A stretch of 64,000 nucleotides of DNA, from positions 12,851,538-12,915,537 of the forward strand of contig OX467091.1 in assembly GCA_950106755.1 (NCBI GenBank). The letters are read 5' to 3'. This DNA comes from Climacium dendroides (taxonomy: Eukaryota > Streptophyta > Bryopsida > Hypnales > Climaciaceae). The translations under genes and the position numbers were made by a program. Positions 47,581 through 59,199 of the stretch are shown piece by piece (the first letter of the stretch is position 1; every line of letters starts with the position of its first letter). The notes under the pieces are model-generated. The model ran no database searches. It was given only the letters and a program-made list of their open reading frames with translations, and was not told the origin of the DNA.

Positions 47581-49017
47581 ACTTACAAAGATTTAGTGTA
47601 CTTCAAACTCATTTTCAAGAACCTTCAATACTAAAAAAATCAAGATTTACAATGAACACCATTGCACAAAATGTTAAATAAAAAAATTTTAATCATTCAT
47701 TTTCAAAATTGGTGATCTTGTGCTAGAACTAGACTTGAACAAGATTTTTTCAAAATACCAACTATTGAAAATAATAAGTGGGTTAATTTTTATGCAACTT
47801 CAAAGTAATGTCTAAGCTAGAATTTTGTGCTTTGGACATTTAGGGCTTAAGTTTTTCAATGGTGGAATTCATAAAAACATTTTATGCTTGTCACTTAAAT
47901 CATTTTCAAAGCAAGTAAATTAGCACAATTTTGTGATTTTCAAATCAAGTGAAATTAACAATCTTTGCTTATGGTCAAGAATTGAAGTAAAATTCACCTG
48001 CTCTGCTTTTGACTATTAAGACATACATGCTTTTCAAATTATTTCAACCATTCGACTACATTACAACAAAAAATATTCTTCTTCAAATTGGGAACTATAC
48101 AAAGTCATTTTCTTTTTCATAAAGTATATTTATACACCTAAAAAAACTTACGCATTAACAAATTTACTAAAAATAATGCTCAAAATAAACAACACCAAAA
48201 CCCAGGTACAAAACTCTTGTATTACATGCAAAGGGTGTCAACATTAAAACATTTAAAAATAGCTTCTGTAAAAATTATAAGAAATTAAAAGGACTAGAAA
48301 GTTAGATGAAGATTACATTAAATAATATAAAATCCTAAAAAATATTGAATTCTCTATTTATGAAAAAATATTCATAATATATATTAAAAAATTGAGACAC
48401 TTGTGCTACAATACAAAAAAATCTTATAAAATTACTCATTTTTTAATCTTATGAGAAAGTTTCAAAAAAATTCATTAAAAAAAGAAATTATAAGAACCTA
48501 TTTAAAATCCATTTGTCCCTAAAAAGACATTGATTCTTGAAGGCTTAAATACATGTTTTTGGTTATATCAAAATATTTTGAAAGTATCAATATTGGTTTT
48601 TGAAAATAATATCTATGAATTTGAATAGGGTTGAATATAAAACATAAAAAATTAATAATGCAAATCAATTTTATGCTTCAAACTTGCTATAAATATATTA
48701 CAAATTATTGTGTTAATTGGCCTCATAATGTCACATTTTCAAACTTACTAAGTATTTAATGCAATCATATTATTTTCTACATATAGTACAATAGTCAAAC
48801 TTGGTTTTTAAAATTTAGCACTCAAAAAGCAAGATGAACATATTCACAAACAAACCTTGATACAAATGTATCATGTATGAGCAAATATAAATGTAATAAG
48901 ATGCTTATCATTACCAACATAGGTATCTTTAATAAACGCACTAAATGTTTTAAGAAATTGTGAATTAATGTAATGAATGTTATATAACAATTACATACAA
49001 AGAACTTTAGAAATTAA
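47581..49017. other. AT-rich spacer, no gene recognised
   Basis: Extremely AT-rich. A minus-strand stretch of about 47 open codons near 48520-48660 has Ile/Asn/Lys-rich composition like the decayed ORFs next to it, but no identifiable domain and no start. Confidence 0.35.
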
Positions 49018-49586
49018 CTAGTAAGAGATGAATTTTATATAATAGTCTTTAACTTCTTTACATATGTCTTCACAGTCAATGAAGTAATTAACAATAATGT
49101 CTTTATCCTTATTACTTATTGATGCAATACTAATCTGTATAGATGATCCTATTCTTGTATAATTAGTACCAGTTATTAATAAAACAATACAATGAAAATC
49201 TTGATTACTACGCCAAGTCATTTTTACTGTTCCATCACATGTATTTAAATCTACACAAATTTTATAACTACTTAAGAAAAATTTATTTCTTCTACTTTTA
49301 AAACCATTTTTTTATTTTTTAAATCACCAAAAGATGTGAGTACTCATATATCACAAGCATAAAAGCTAAAATCTTTATTCTTAGAAAAAAAATTACTAAA
49401 ATCATTAATTGTATATGTTAAATTACTTACAAATGCATTTTCTTTAGCATATAAAATGTTAAACTTTGTTTGTAATAAACTTGAGACTTTTGAACTTTGT
49501 AGTTTTATTTTTATATGCTTGAATATGGATGGCGCTAATTTTTAGAAATGCTTTTCATAAATATAAAAAACTTCAGATAATAACAT
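49018..49586 (-). pseudogene. Decayed, extremely AT-rich ORF of unknown origin (I)
   Basis: Read on the minus strand from ATG at 49586, a protein-like sequence of roughly 190 codons runs to TAA at 49018. It is broken by a TAA at 49544-49542, a TGA at 49346-49344 and a one-base frameshift in the homopolymer at about 49307-49313. The pieces look like real protein: 'MLLSEVFYIYEKHF', 'LQTKFNILYAKENAF', then 'CVDLNTCDGTVKMTWRS' and 'DFHCIVLLITGTNYTRIG'. Codons end almost always in A or T, unlike every intact gene in the window, and no intron signals separate the parts. I do not recognise the family. Capture from an AT-rich virus, organelle plasmid or other donor is possible but unproven; chance open frames in AT-rich DNA cannot be fully excluded. 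Confidence 0.45.
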
Positions 49587-49809
49587 TTGTTATTCCTCCC
49601 AATTGTATAGACTTAAACATTTGTGTTGAACTTAACTATTTGAGACAAATGTCCAATATTTAACCTTCTATCCCTACCTATTTTTTATACAATAATATCA
49701 TATACATTAAATTAACATCATTAAAATAATAAAATAATTTTAAAAATAAAAAATAAAAAAATTATAATGTTATTACGATAATATTTTAAAAGAAAATTAT
49801 ACTTGTTTT

Positions 49810-50112
49810 TCACCCAACTTTATACATGTCACTTGTTCTAAGAGGTCTATCGCATTTGATATGACTTTCACCCTTTTTCATGCTTATGAGAGTTGATGTT
49901 ATTTTTTTATACTCTTCATATTCCTTCATTGTCATCTCATCAAATGATAAGAATTTTACAATAAGAATAATTTCTTGAGTGATTTTGTTTTGTATTACCA
50001 CTATATTACGGTTTATACAAAGATAATCATCTGCACAAAAATTTGATACTTTTCATTCAAATCTTCAAATTTTTGATTCTTCTAAACAACAAAATGCATC
50101 TACATTACATAC
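49810..50112 (-). pseudogene. Decayed, extremely AT-rich ORF of unknown origin (II)
   Basis: A minus-strand frame of about 100 codons, interrupted by two TGA codons near 50050-50070, ends at TAA at 49810. It shows 'NVDAFCCLEESKI', 'FCADDYLCINRNIVVIQN', 'FLSFDEMTMKEYEEYKK' and 'CDRPLRTSDMYKVG'. Composition and codon use match the neighbouring decayed ORF, and both are on the same strand ~220 bases apart, suggesting one inserted segment. No domain is recognised. Confidence 0.4.
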
Positions 50113-53100
50113 ATTTAATTTTCAATATACAATCAAATAACAAATATATATATATATAATATCAAAAATAAAATTAATTAATTTTTTTAAATGAAAAAGT
50201 TGAGACAAACCTTCACACCTTCACCTTTCTACATGTTATAAAACTTTGAAGTTTAAAAGTCCTTTAATTCCACCAAGTTATTCTATATTCAACACCAATA
50301 TGTAATATAGTCTATACCTATATTTTGAGCACATAGCTCATAGTCATTTGCAGGTCACATTATCCCCACAAAATCTTTAAAGAAAATTTAATCCTCTAAT
50401 TATTAAAATCCTCCAAACAATTAAACTCACATTAAATTTTTTTTAATCCCAACCCCATTCTAATTCAACCATTTACCTATATATAATTCTTAAGAATCAA
50501 TCAAGTTCTCAATCGATATAAGATATGTTGTTTGTATTTGTATCCACATCCGTATTTATCTGTACCTGTATCTATATTCTATATTCATATTTACATCTGC
50601 ATCCATATTTTATATTTATATTTGTACCCTATTTATATTTGTATTTTGTATTAAATTGGATTAACGGTGATAAAGAAGAACTTTTTTTAAAAGATCAATG
50701 GCTCAAGATTTTTTAGGGTGTTGTGTGCATATTTGGCAGGGGTTGCATTTTTTCAGGAGATAGTAATACTAAGATTCCTAGTCTTCATTACTTGTATCCC
50801 CTAATTCATCTCAACCTTTAGTTTTAAGATAAATTTATACTAAAATTGTTAATACAAAGGTACTAATTTTGGGGGTGATTTTATATATTAAAACAAATCT
50901 AAAGGTCTACATATAGTGAAAAATAAATAAAAACAACACATAAAGTAAAAAATAATCTTGTGAGTTATAATATAGAAAGCTTGCACATTTTACTAAATAA
51001 AAATATAACAACTTTTCACCCTTTACGTTTTTGTGCACATCTTGGTGAAAACCGCGTGCTAATTTTTAGATGGACAACATCATCAATTTATTTTCAATTT
51101 CTTTTAGATGTCTAACAATGACATATACGAGGATCTTTTAATATGTTTTTATATGACATTGTAGTCTTGCTTTTTGCTTAACTTCTAAAAAATCCAAGAT
51201 TATAGCATAGGGCTTTTAAAATCGTAGAAATAATCAAATAGTCTAACGTGTTATAGCTAAAGTCACATGCATTCAAGAATATAAGAAAATATGTATGTAT
51301 ATATATCTTTTAACTCAAAAATAATCTATAAGTAGGGTTTCACTCTTTTTCCCAAGATAAAAATTTAGTAACAATCCTTTATCAATCAATGCAGACACGA
51401 TGTATAAGAGTCTTAGTCATGGTGCATGCTTTAAGACTTAATTATAATAAGATAATACTCATAAAATAGTACATATAATTCATTAATTATTCATTTTTAT
51501 GTTTAGGTCAAATTTGTTCAATCAATTCGCAACTATCACGTACATGTAAGAATGTCTAGTGATTCAATATTCTACGTCAAATATTTCTCAGTTATGCAAA
51601 GTATGGTGAGTTTAAAATTATACCAATAATAAAAATTTTCTTATTTTTTTTTTTTTTCTTCCCACTTTTGTTTTTGGTCAAATCATTTTAGGTCAAATGA
51701 TTTAAATGACCACAAAGTTAGTACCTACACGCAATAAAAACATTGATTCAATTCTTATGTTTGCTCAAAAGATAAACCTAAAACCTTGGCAAATGTAACA
51801 TTGAAACAATTTACAAATTGACCAAATATTTAGAATCTATGACCAAAACTTAAATTTCGTAAAATTCAATTAAAGGACCTAAGTCCTTGAGGAACCAACT
51901 TCAAAAACCATTCAAAACAATACTTAAAATCATGAAAATCAACCTTATAGGCCTCCTTAGGGCCTAAATACGTAATTCAAATCCTATAACTACACGATTG
52001 AGCCTATGATCACAAGCGCAGTCTAAAGCTGTATGACCTCTATAGATTGCTGAATCCCTAGTTTCATCAAATCGTAACCTGCAACTTCAACGACTAATAA
52101 CTTATGAAATTTTTATTCAATTCAAGAAATTCCAACACTCATTTTGACTGATTTTTCTTCCTCTTTCCAATGGTATTAGACACACTTTTTAATTCTTTGC
52201 ATGTCAAAAGTTATTACTGATTACACTAGATCGTTGTTAGGGTGAGAGGGTTTTACTATGAAAATATACATGATATTTGGCTGTAACTGAGAGTAATAAG
52301 GTTCGAAGAAAGAGAAAGGGAATAAGGTTCTCTAAGACTAATCTTGTTTTCAAAACACAGATTGGCTTAAACTAACAATCTTGTTTGCATTTAAGACCCG
52401 AGGCATTTAATAGTATCCAATGCCGATTAGGCTTACAAACCTCATTGGTATCTATCGCCAACTCAAATTCCCAAATACAAACATTTCAAAGTAGTTTTCA
52501 TGACTACTTGGATACTTGCAACTATCTACAGGGTAAGGGCAACTTGCATCTGCATCACTACCTAACTTTATGATTTGTTGGTCATCATTCCAACCTCACC
52601 ACAAGGGAAAACTAGCACCACCCACTTGATACACACTCAATGGTCTTGCCAACCATTAACCCGACCTCACCACCACGATACAATTAAAAATTGAAAACAC
52701 CTAGCTACGAACATAAAATGGGACAAAGTCCGCTACGGAAGAAGATACCAAAACAAAAACTAAAAAATTCATACTGAATCCTCTTCCCCAAACAACACTT
52801 AAGCAAGAAAATAAAAGGAAATAGGATGCACCAAATGCATTAACCTGCAAACCTCACCCAAACTCTTCAAATAGAAAGGCATTAAATCTTCCTTCACTCA
52901 AACTCTTATGACTTTCACTAAAATGTTTCAAATGTTTCAAGAAATAAGTTTTTAGAAAGCTAAAAAAGACTAATCTAATGCTTCAAACACGAGTAGAAAA
53001 ATGAGCGACTAAAACAACTAGAAACTGTTGATCATTTCTGTTGTTTCGATCGCGTTGTCCCGATTAAAATTTGACTGAAATCTGTTGATTTTTTTGTTGT

Positions 53101-53149
53101 TTTGAACAAATTTTTGGAAAATTAAAAAATCCAAAAAATAAGAAGAATA
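50113..53149. other. AT-rich spacer with TATTTGTATC-type low-complexity tract
   Basis: At 50525-50660 degenerate repeats of words like 'tatttgtatcc' and 'tatatttatatt' create an open frame that is low complexity and not called. A possible exon-like piece at 51508-51606 (acceptor 'gtttag', 33 open codons, donor 'gtgagt') is unsupported by any domain. Nothing else was recognised. Confidence 0.4.
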
Positions 53150-53310
53150 ATTTGGAGGGGCTGCCCAAAAATTGCGGGCAACCCCCCTAAAGTTTTAATT
53201 TTTTTGCTGCTCGCCCTATCCGGGCAGTGGCAGGCAACCCATGCCGGTGGAGGGGGTTGAACCCCCAACCTCCAGCTTGAGAGCCTCAAGCCCTACACCA
53301 ACACACCATC
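53150..53310 (-). mobile_element. tRNA-derived SINE
   Basis: On the minus strand from 53310 there is an RNA polymerase III A-box-like word 'tggtgtagggc' (53300-53290) and, ~36 bases on, a B-box 'gggttcaacccc'. The first ~68 bases fold partly as a tRNA: six of seven acceptor pairs, a T-arm with 'ttcaacc' loop, and 'gcttgag'/'ctcaagc' in the middle. A non-tRNA GC-rich body follows ('ctgcccggatagggcgagca') and then an A-rich stretch. This layout is that of a plant SINE; a functional tRNA is unlikely because the D and anticodon arms do not form properly. Confidence 0.6.
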
Positions 53311-53393
53311 TTAAATCTCACATGAACAAAGGGGGTAGATTTTTTTATTTATCCACTTGAATTTAGTGGTTTTTGAACTCAACAAAATTTGGT

Positions 53394-53716
53394 GGCCATT
53401 TTGGCATAGTAAACTAACTTTTTTGGAAATACTTTGAACTAATAAAAGTTGAAAAATCAAGTTAACTTTCATCTCCAATAATCCGTTTGGGGTTTGGAGT
53501 TTTTAATCAAAAGCTATAAGCAAAATTCAGAGATGATGTTTGAAAATATCATAAAAAATGTCCCTTTGAACCCCTCTCTGAATTTTGTTCATAACTTTTG
53601 ATTGGAGACTCTAAATTTCAAATGGAATTTTGTAGGTGAAAACTAGTTTGGTTTCCCACATTTTCTTAGATCAAACTTTTTTGAAAAAATTTATTTTTTA
53701 CTATGCCAAAATGGCC
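53394..53716. mobile_element. Foldback MITE, 323 bp
   Basis: The ends 'ggccattttggcatagtaaa' (53394) and 'actatgccaaaatggcc' (to 53716) are perfect inverted repeats over 17 bases. Inner parts also pair: 'tttttaatcaaaagctata', 'gcaaaattcagaga' on the left against 'tctctgaattttgttc' and 'ataacttttgattggaga' on the right. Almost the whole element can form one hairpin. No ORF and no certain target duplication. Confidence 0.75.
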
Positions 53717-54029
53717 TCTGAAGTCTGTTGCAATTGAGGAATAAAATGATGGAAGTATTGCAAGTTGTGGGAGTGTTGCAAGTGATAGGAGTTAGAGTCT
53801 TAAGGTAGGAGGGCAATCCATGTACAATCACCATGGGTCTTCAAACCCTCATTAGTCATAGAAAGTCCTTCTAAAAGGTTTATTGCACCTCCAAAGGTCC
53901 AAACTACCACTAAAGTTAAATTTCAATAGGTAAATCTTATTTAAACCTCTATTCTTCAATTCTAAATATATGAATGAACTATAAAATATGAAATGATCAC
54001 TATACTACAATAAAAATTAAACAAAGGTG

Positions 54030-54480
54030 AAAATTGAAGTCAAAGAAGAATACTACTTCATTTGCAAGAACTTCAGAATGCGTTGGACAATAGCAACTAC
54101 ATAGTCTGCTCGTTCGGCCTTTGTTAAAGGATTCACTAGTTCTTTCAATCAATGTTGGTGGCCAGAACTTCCTCTAATTGGCTTAATCATGCAATAGTAC
54201 TATTCTTCATTAAGGTTTTTAAAACTGCCTTCAAAAGTCACATCTTGAATGCTTGGTTCAACACAACTGACTTGAAGTAAAATCACCAAAGCACGGGCAT
54301 CTCTTTTAAGATTGCCGTGCCAACGTTGCTCTACACGAGGTTGTTTCAGTGGTCAAGAAGGTCCACCTTCCTCTCATGGATGGATTTGCCGAGGTATCAT
54401 TAACATTAGTTGAATCAGTTGATCTAGTAGTTGAGATAAAGAAAGTTCTAACTCTGCTTCTGGTTGAAACTCGGGATTTT
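54030..54480 (-). pseudogene. Degenerate coding-like tract, unidentified
   Basis: On the minus strand one frame from about 54480 to 54200 reads through as protein-like sequence with only two internal stops. It contains 'ELSLSQLLDQLIQLMLMIPR', 'RDARALVILLQVSCVEPS' and 'DVTFEGSFKNLNEE'; another frame nearer 54060-54140 gives 'PLTKAERADYVVAIVQR'. GC content is higher than around it. I do not recognise the family; a captured gene or transposon fragment is likely. Confidence 0.35.
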
Positions 54481-54719
54481 ACGACTCCATAAAACCCCTC
54501 CAGTTTGACATTTGAAAATCAAACTCCACAACAAATCACAAATTCTATGGATTCAAAAATATTAACTCAAGTTGATGAAATTAATCCAAGGTTGAACTCT
54601 TTATATAATTCACTATTAGTTATAAGCGTTACTTTAAAGTCACTAGAAGCATCATCAACAAGTTTCTTCTCCCCGAATCATAAAATCTTATTATAATAAT
54701 ATATCGGTGTAAATTAATA

Positions 54720-55175
54720 TTATGTATAAATTCACAATACGACACTACGTTGCAACTGCTGCGTCTGTTTTTCAAATTAGATTCATTTCAATTTTGGATT
54801 TCTCAATTTTAAATTTAAGTTTTGAGAGATTGTTGATTTGTTATTAGTGATTGCTAAATTGCATGCAATTTCAACTGCAATTCTTGGTTCAATGAAAGAA
54901 AAACTAATTCACAATTTCAAAAAAAAAATTTAATTTCTCTCACTGCTCCAGTTTGTCCAATTTATCTTCCACAACTCTTTGGACTAGCTAACTTGCTCGT
55001 GGATCTTTTCAACAATAATTCAAATTTGAGGTTGACACTCAAATTTCTTTTGCTTTGATCGTCCAATCGTTGAATCTTTGATCACAGAAATAAACAAACT
55101 ATATTACCAAATCTGGCTATAAGACTTGATCAGCACCTTTTTCCATGCAGATTTGGTCTTATTGCATGTGAGCAT
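54720..55175. other. Spacer, nothing recognised
   Basis: AT-rich without supported ORFs, RNA genes or repeats. It abuts the old repeat that begins near 55180. Confidence 0.35.
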
Positions 55176-55179
55176 TTAT

Positions 55180-57240
55180 TTACCCACCCTTGGTAAATCA
55201 ACAAACACAACCAAGTTTTTTAATTGGTTTTATCTTATGGGTGTTCTAATGTCGGTCCATTGTGCCTTTCAAGCAATGAATTTTTTCTAATTCCTAAGTA
55301 GACTTTAAATATACGAAAACTCAATCAAAACAAGATTTAAACTATTGTTTGTCAATTGATTGTAGATTTTAATATGCTGCTAAGGTTATTTTGCAAAAGA
55401 TGGTTTGGACACAACCTAAGTATGCCATCTTGTAGATGATTAATTCTCCTTATCAAAACTATAAAATTCACCCTAATCGAATACTCTTAGCAAAAGATAT
55501 GAGTAGATGAAGTTTGACCGCAAATCGGTTCATCAAACTTCATCCGCGGTTTTATGCTAGTTTCCTAATTCAAAAGACTTTGAGATTTTGAAGATATACT
55601 TAAAATATTTCTTGCTATTTAACTTTGAAGTTTGGTCTTAAATCGACAATTCTACTGAAGTTTCATCTAATCCTAGCTTAGAACTTCATTCTTTAATATT
55701 TTTTTTTTTTTTAGTTTTTTTTTAAGTTTGGAGTTCCTATGGGTTCTGATTATCTTCTTCTATGAATTTGTGGTTCTAAGTTATCATTCTAATATATTTT
55801 TCAAGTTCTAGATTAGCCTTTCTTGTTTTTTTGGCCTCAGTCTAACTTTTGTCAATTTACTATTTTTAAAAAGTTTGCATTTTTTTCTTGTAGTTCCTAA
55901 TTCTAAGATTCTAGATTGGGTTCATACTTGCTAATTGGATTAAGTTATTGATGAATGAAGTTTGACCGCTAATTAGTTCTTTAAACTTCATCCACTACAA
56001 CTTGAAATTAAGTTTTTCTTTTGGATTTGGATGCTAAATAATAATTTTCCTTTGACTCACTCAACTTGTTCCAAAGCTTTTGGTTCTATCTAACTTTCAA
56101 TCAATTTTGACTCTAAACTACTTTCACTTTTATTTTTCTTATTTTAAGTCGGATTTCTAAATGTGGGATGTTTTTGAAAACCTCTAAGCAAGATCTACCA
56201 TTTGATCTTACTAACATTGAATAAAGACTTAATCTTTATGCTTTGAATTCTATGGGTAATTCAGCCATATGGTAATTTAACCTATTTTTGATAATTCAAA
56301 AGTAAAGTAAGATTTCAATTTTTTATCTCGGAGTTGGGTTCATTGTTGAAGTAGTTGTACGCATCTTGAAATGCTCCATTGTTCACCATTTTCCAAACTT
56401 GATTGATATTTTTACCCATGGCTTAAAGTTGGATAGAAATTACAAGCTTAAAGTTTTAAAAATACTACTCTATTTTTCTTTTTTCACTTCTTTCTTTCCT
56501 TTAAAGAACTATTCAGACTCCATTATTATATTTCAAGGGTTGACTTGGAATATTTAAACAATAATTGACCTTTAACAAGTGATGGTTGATTCCTATCTTC
56601 TAAGGTCAATTACTGTTCTATCCTTTCAATATTTAAGAGGCCAAAATTGACTCTTTAAGATTTTTGCCTAATCCCATTTTATTTTATTTTATTTTTTATT
56701 TTTGCTAATTTTTGAAATTTCCTACAATCTCTTCACTTCTAAGTTGTTTTTCCAAATTGTTTTTATTTTCTAGCTTTAGTGAGCTCCAAGTGTTTATGCC
56801 CCTATTCTAATTGTATTTTGCAATGAGGAGTTGTTCTATTAGGTGTTTAATTTCTCCTTTTCTCCTTGCTATATTCTATCTCTTTCTCTCAAAATACACC
56901 TTCCTATTTCTAAACTATATCCTACTTCTACCTATTCTATTTCTATGGTATTCTTCTCTCAAAAAGCAATTTTAATTTTTGTTTAAGGCTATAGCTTGTG
57001 TGCAATTTGAACTAGTTTTCAAAGCATTTCAATTCAGTCGAAAATCCCCTTCTTGTTCAAGCTCCCTCTCTGGTTCAGTTTGAGACCCTTTTGTAGTTTG
57101 AGCTCCTTGTCCTAATTCAGTCGGGACCTAGTTCAATCAGGACCTCCTCGTGGCACCTTGCGATTCGTCGACTAGGATCCTTTGCAGTTCAAGATTCCCT
57201 TCAGTTCGGAACCTATAGTTTGGGACTCTAGCTACCTCAG
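55180..57240 (+). repeat. Old ~2-kb repeat, inverted partner of 45560-47580
   Basis: It shares ordered anchors with the 45.6-47.6 kb copy in opposite orientation (see that entry). It contains several 'gatgaagtttgaccgc'/'aaacttcatccgc' pairs (55506-55552, 55955-55995) that form 12-bp-stem hairpins. Its right edge meets the broken RNase H end of the Ty3/gypsy relic at about 57240, so it may have truncated that element. The 57030-57240 part is GC-richer, with repeated 'gttc' and 'gaac' words. Confidence 0.55.
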
Positions 57241-57241
57241 C

Positions 57242-57758
57242 TAGTATCTGATAGCCCTTGTTGTTTTCCAAGTCGATGGATAATGCCAAAATCAAATCTG
57301 AATAAAGACATGTTCTAACGGGCTTGGCGACAATTCAGAGTACAAGTAGACATGAAATATTCAAGGTTTTTGTGATCAGTATTGATTGTCACCTGATGAA
57401 CAGTGTCTTCAAGTAAATGACGTCAATCTTGAAAAGAATCTACAATCGCAAGTAGTTCTTTGTCGTGGATTTCATAATTGATTTCTGCAATACTGAACTT
57501 CCTTAAGTGAAAAACAACAAGATGGAGTTTTCTGTCTTCGTCAGGTTGTGATAATACTGCACCTAAGGCAAAGTCCGAGGCGACTGTCTCCATAAAGAAA
57601 GGTTTTAAAAAGTCGGGATGGACTAATATTGGAGCCGTTGTAAACGCTTTCTTCAAATCTTGAAATGTTTTTTCTGCTTCGCAATTCCAATCGAGGGTGT
57701 CCTTACAAGTAAGTCGTGTGAGAGGAGCGACAATTTGTGAATAGTTTTTAATAAACAT
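57242..57758 (-). pseudogene. Ty3/gypsy RNase H (3'-truncated)
   Basis: An intact stretch of 111 codons (57758-57423) has 'FIKNYSQIVAPLTRLT' and 'FMETVASDFALGAVLSQP' (catalytic Asp in ASDFALG) and 'YEIHDKELLAIV'. After a TGA it continues 'HQVTINTDHKNLEYFMST' and, after a TAG, 'FDFGIIHRLGKQQG'. Sequence homology ends about 57245. Confidence 0.85.
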
Positions 57759-57764
57759 ACAATA

Positions 57765-58744
57765 AAAGTTTGCAAAACCAAAAAATATTGGACATCACGT
57801 ACAGTCTTGGGTGTTGCCCAATCTTGAACTGCTTGAATCTTCTTCAGGTCCATCAACACTCGTCGCTTGAGATAATATATTCAAGAAATTCAACTTGAGA
57901 TGCATGAAAAACGCATTTTTTAAAATTTACATACAATTCAGCACCTCAAAGTTTTTTCAGAACAAGCCTCACGTGTTTTTCATGTTGGCTTGCGTCTTTT
58001 GAGTATATCAGAATGTCGTCCACGTAACAAATGACAAAAATATCCAGAAATTCACAAAAGATATCGTTCATTAAATATTGAAAAATGGCTAGTGCATTCG
58101 TCAGCCCAAAAGGCATTACATTATACTCAAAATGGCCATATTTTGTTCGAAAAGCAGTCTTCCATTTGTCGCCTTCTTTAATTCACACCAGATTGTAAGC
58201 TTCCCTTAAATCAATTTTGGTGTAAATTTTTGTTTGGCCGAGTTGGTCCAAAAGTCCACCTATAAGTGGTAACGGATATCGATTCTTAATTGTCACCTTA
58301 TTGAGTCTCCGATAGTCAACACACATATATAAAGATCCGTCTTTCTTCTTCACAAAGAGAATTAGAGTACCGGCTGGAGACTTTGAATGTCGAATTACGT
58401 TCTTTGCAAGGTTTTCATCAACTCGGCTAAAAAAAATTCATGTTGAAATAAGTTGTAGATAGGTCCAAACGATGGTTGAGCACCTTTCTCTAACTCGATG
58501 GCGCAATCATATGGCTGATGTTGGGCAACATGTCTACATTCTTCTTCTCAAAAACATCTTGAAAATCTTCATATTGCTTTGAAAGTTTTGTTGTACTGGA
58601 ACTATCGTTTGTTGTTGGTGTTACATATACTGCAAATACGGCTCCGGTCTTTGCAACGCGCACAAAAGCTCGAGCTCCAAGAAATAGAGGTTTTTTTAGT
58701 TTACGTACGGAAGAAGTTTTTTGTTTTTCTAAAGTCTTGGACAT
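57765..58744 (-). pseudogene. Ty3/gypsy reverse transcriptase (broken)
   Basis: Recognisable blocks in order are '[18 protein letters not shown]', '[11 protein letters not shown]' (then a stop where I-R-I-K usually follows), '[20 protein letters not shown]' and '[11 protein letters not shown]', which contains the YVDD active site. At least four stops or frameshifts break the sequence. Confidence 0.85.
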
Positions 58745-59070
58745 AGAAGGTTTGTGAGGAATAAATTTTATACTACGATTAGACTAGTTTATATGAGGAT
58801 TATATCTTTTAAGCCAACAGAGCCCTAAAATAATAGGGCTTGAAGGAGAACGGATAATATTATAAACTATATGGCTACTATGGTTGTCTATTGTTGTTTG
58901 TAACGGGGTTGTTTAATGGATAACGCTACCGGAAGCTGAGGGTCTTCCATCAATGACCTCAACATGTACCGCATTTATCTTTTGAACTAACGATAAAGCA
59001 TGCGGAGGCTCTGGAATCTATTAAGGTATAGGTTTTAATTTACGAAGGACGTAATTGTATAGGTATTATA
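58745..59070 (-). pseudogene. Ty3/gypsy aspartic protease (broken)
   Basis: Minus strand: 'LIDSRASACF' stands where an active protease has D-S-G, so the catalytic triad is altered. 'VHVEVIDGRPSASGSVIH' and 'NIIRSPSSPIILGLCWLK' follow, typical of the conserved flank before RT in this group. In-frame stops are present. Confidence 0.65.
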
Positions 59071-59199
59071 AAGTAAGGACTATGATTTGTGGATAGCACA
59101 GGACTTGAAGGTTTTGAAAGTGGTGCTGAATCCAGCTGCACGGTCCTTACTGTAGCTAGAAGTCGTCGTTTTTTCGTTGAATGTTTGCACTCCAAATTC

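Noticed and set aside
50525..50716. 63-codon Phe/Tyr-rich open frame resembling a membrane segment
   Set aside because: It is produced by a degenerate TATTTGTATC-type microsatellite.
53240..53310. Possible functional tRNA gene
   Set aside because: The acceptor and T-arm pair, but the D-arm and anticodon arm do not form a normal cloverleaf, and a SINE-like body follows.
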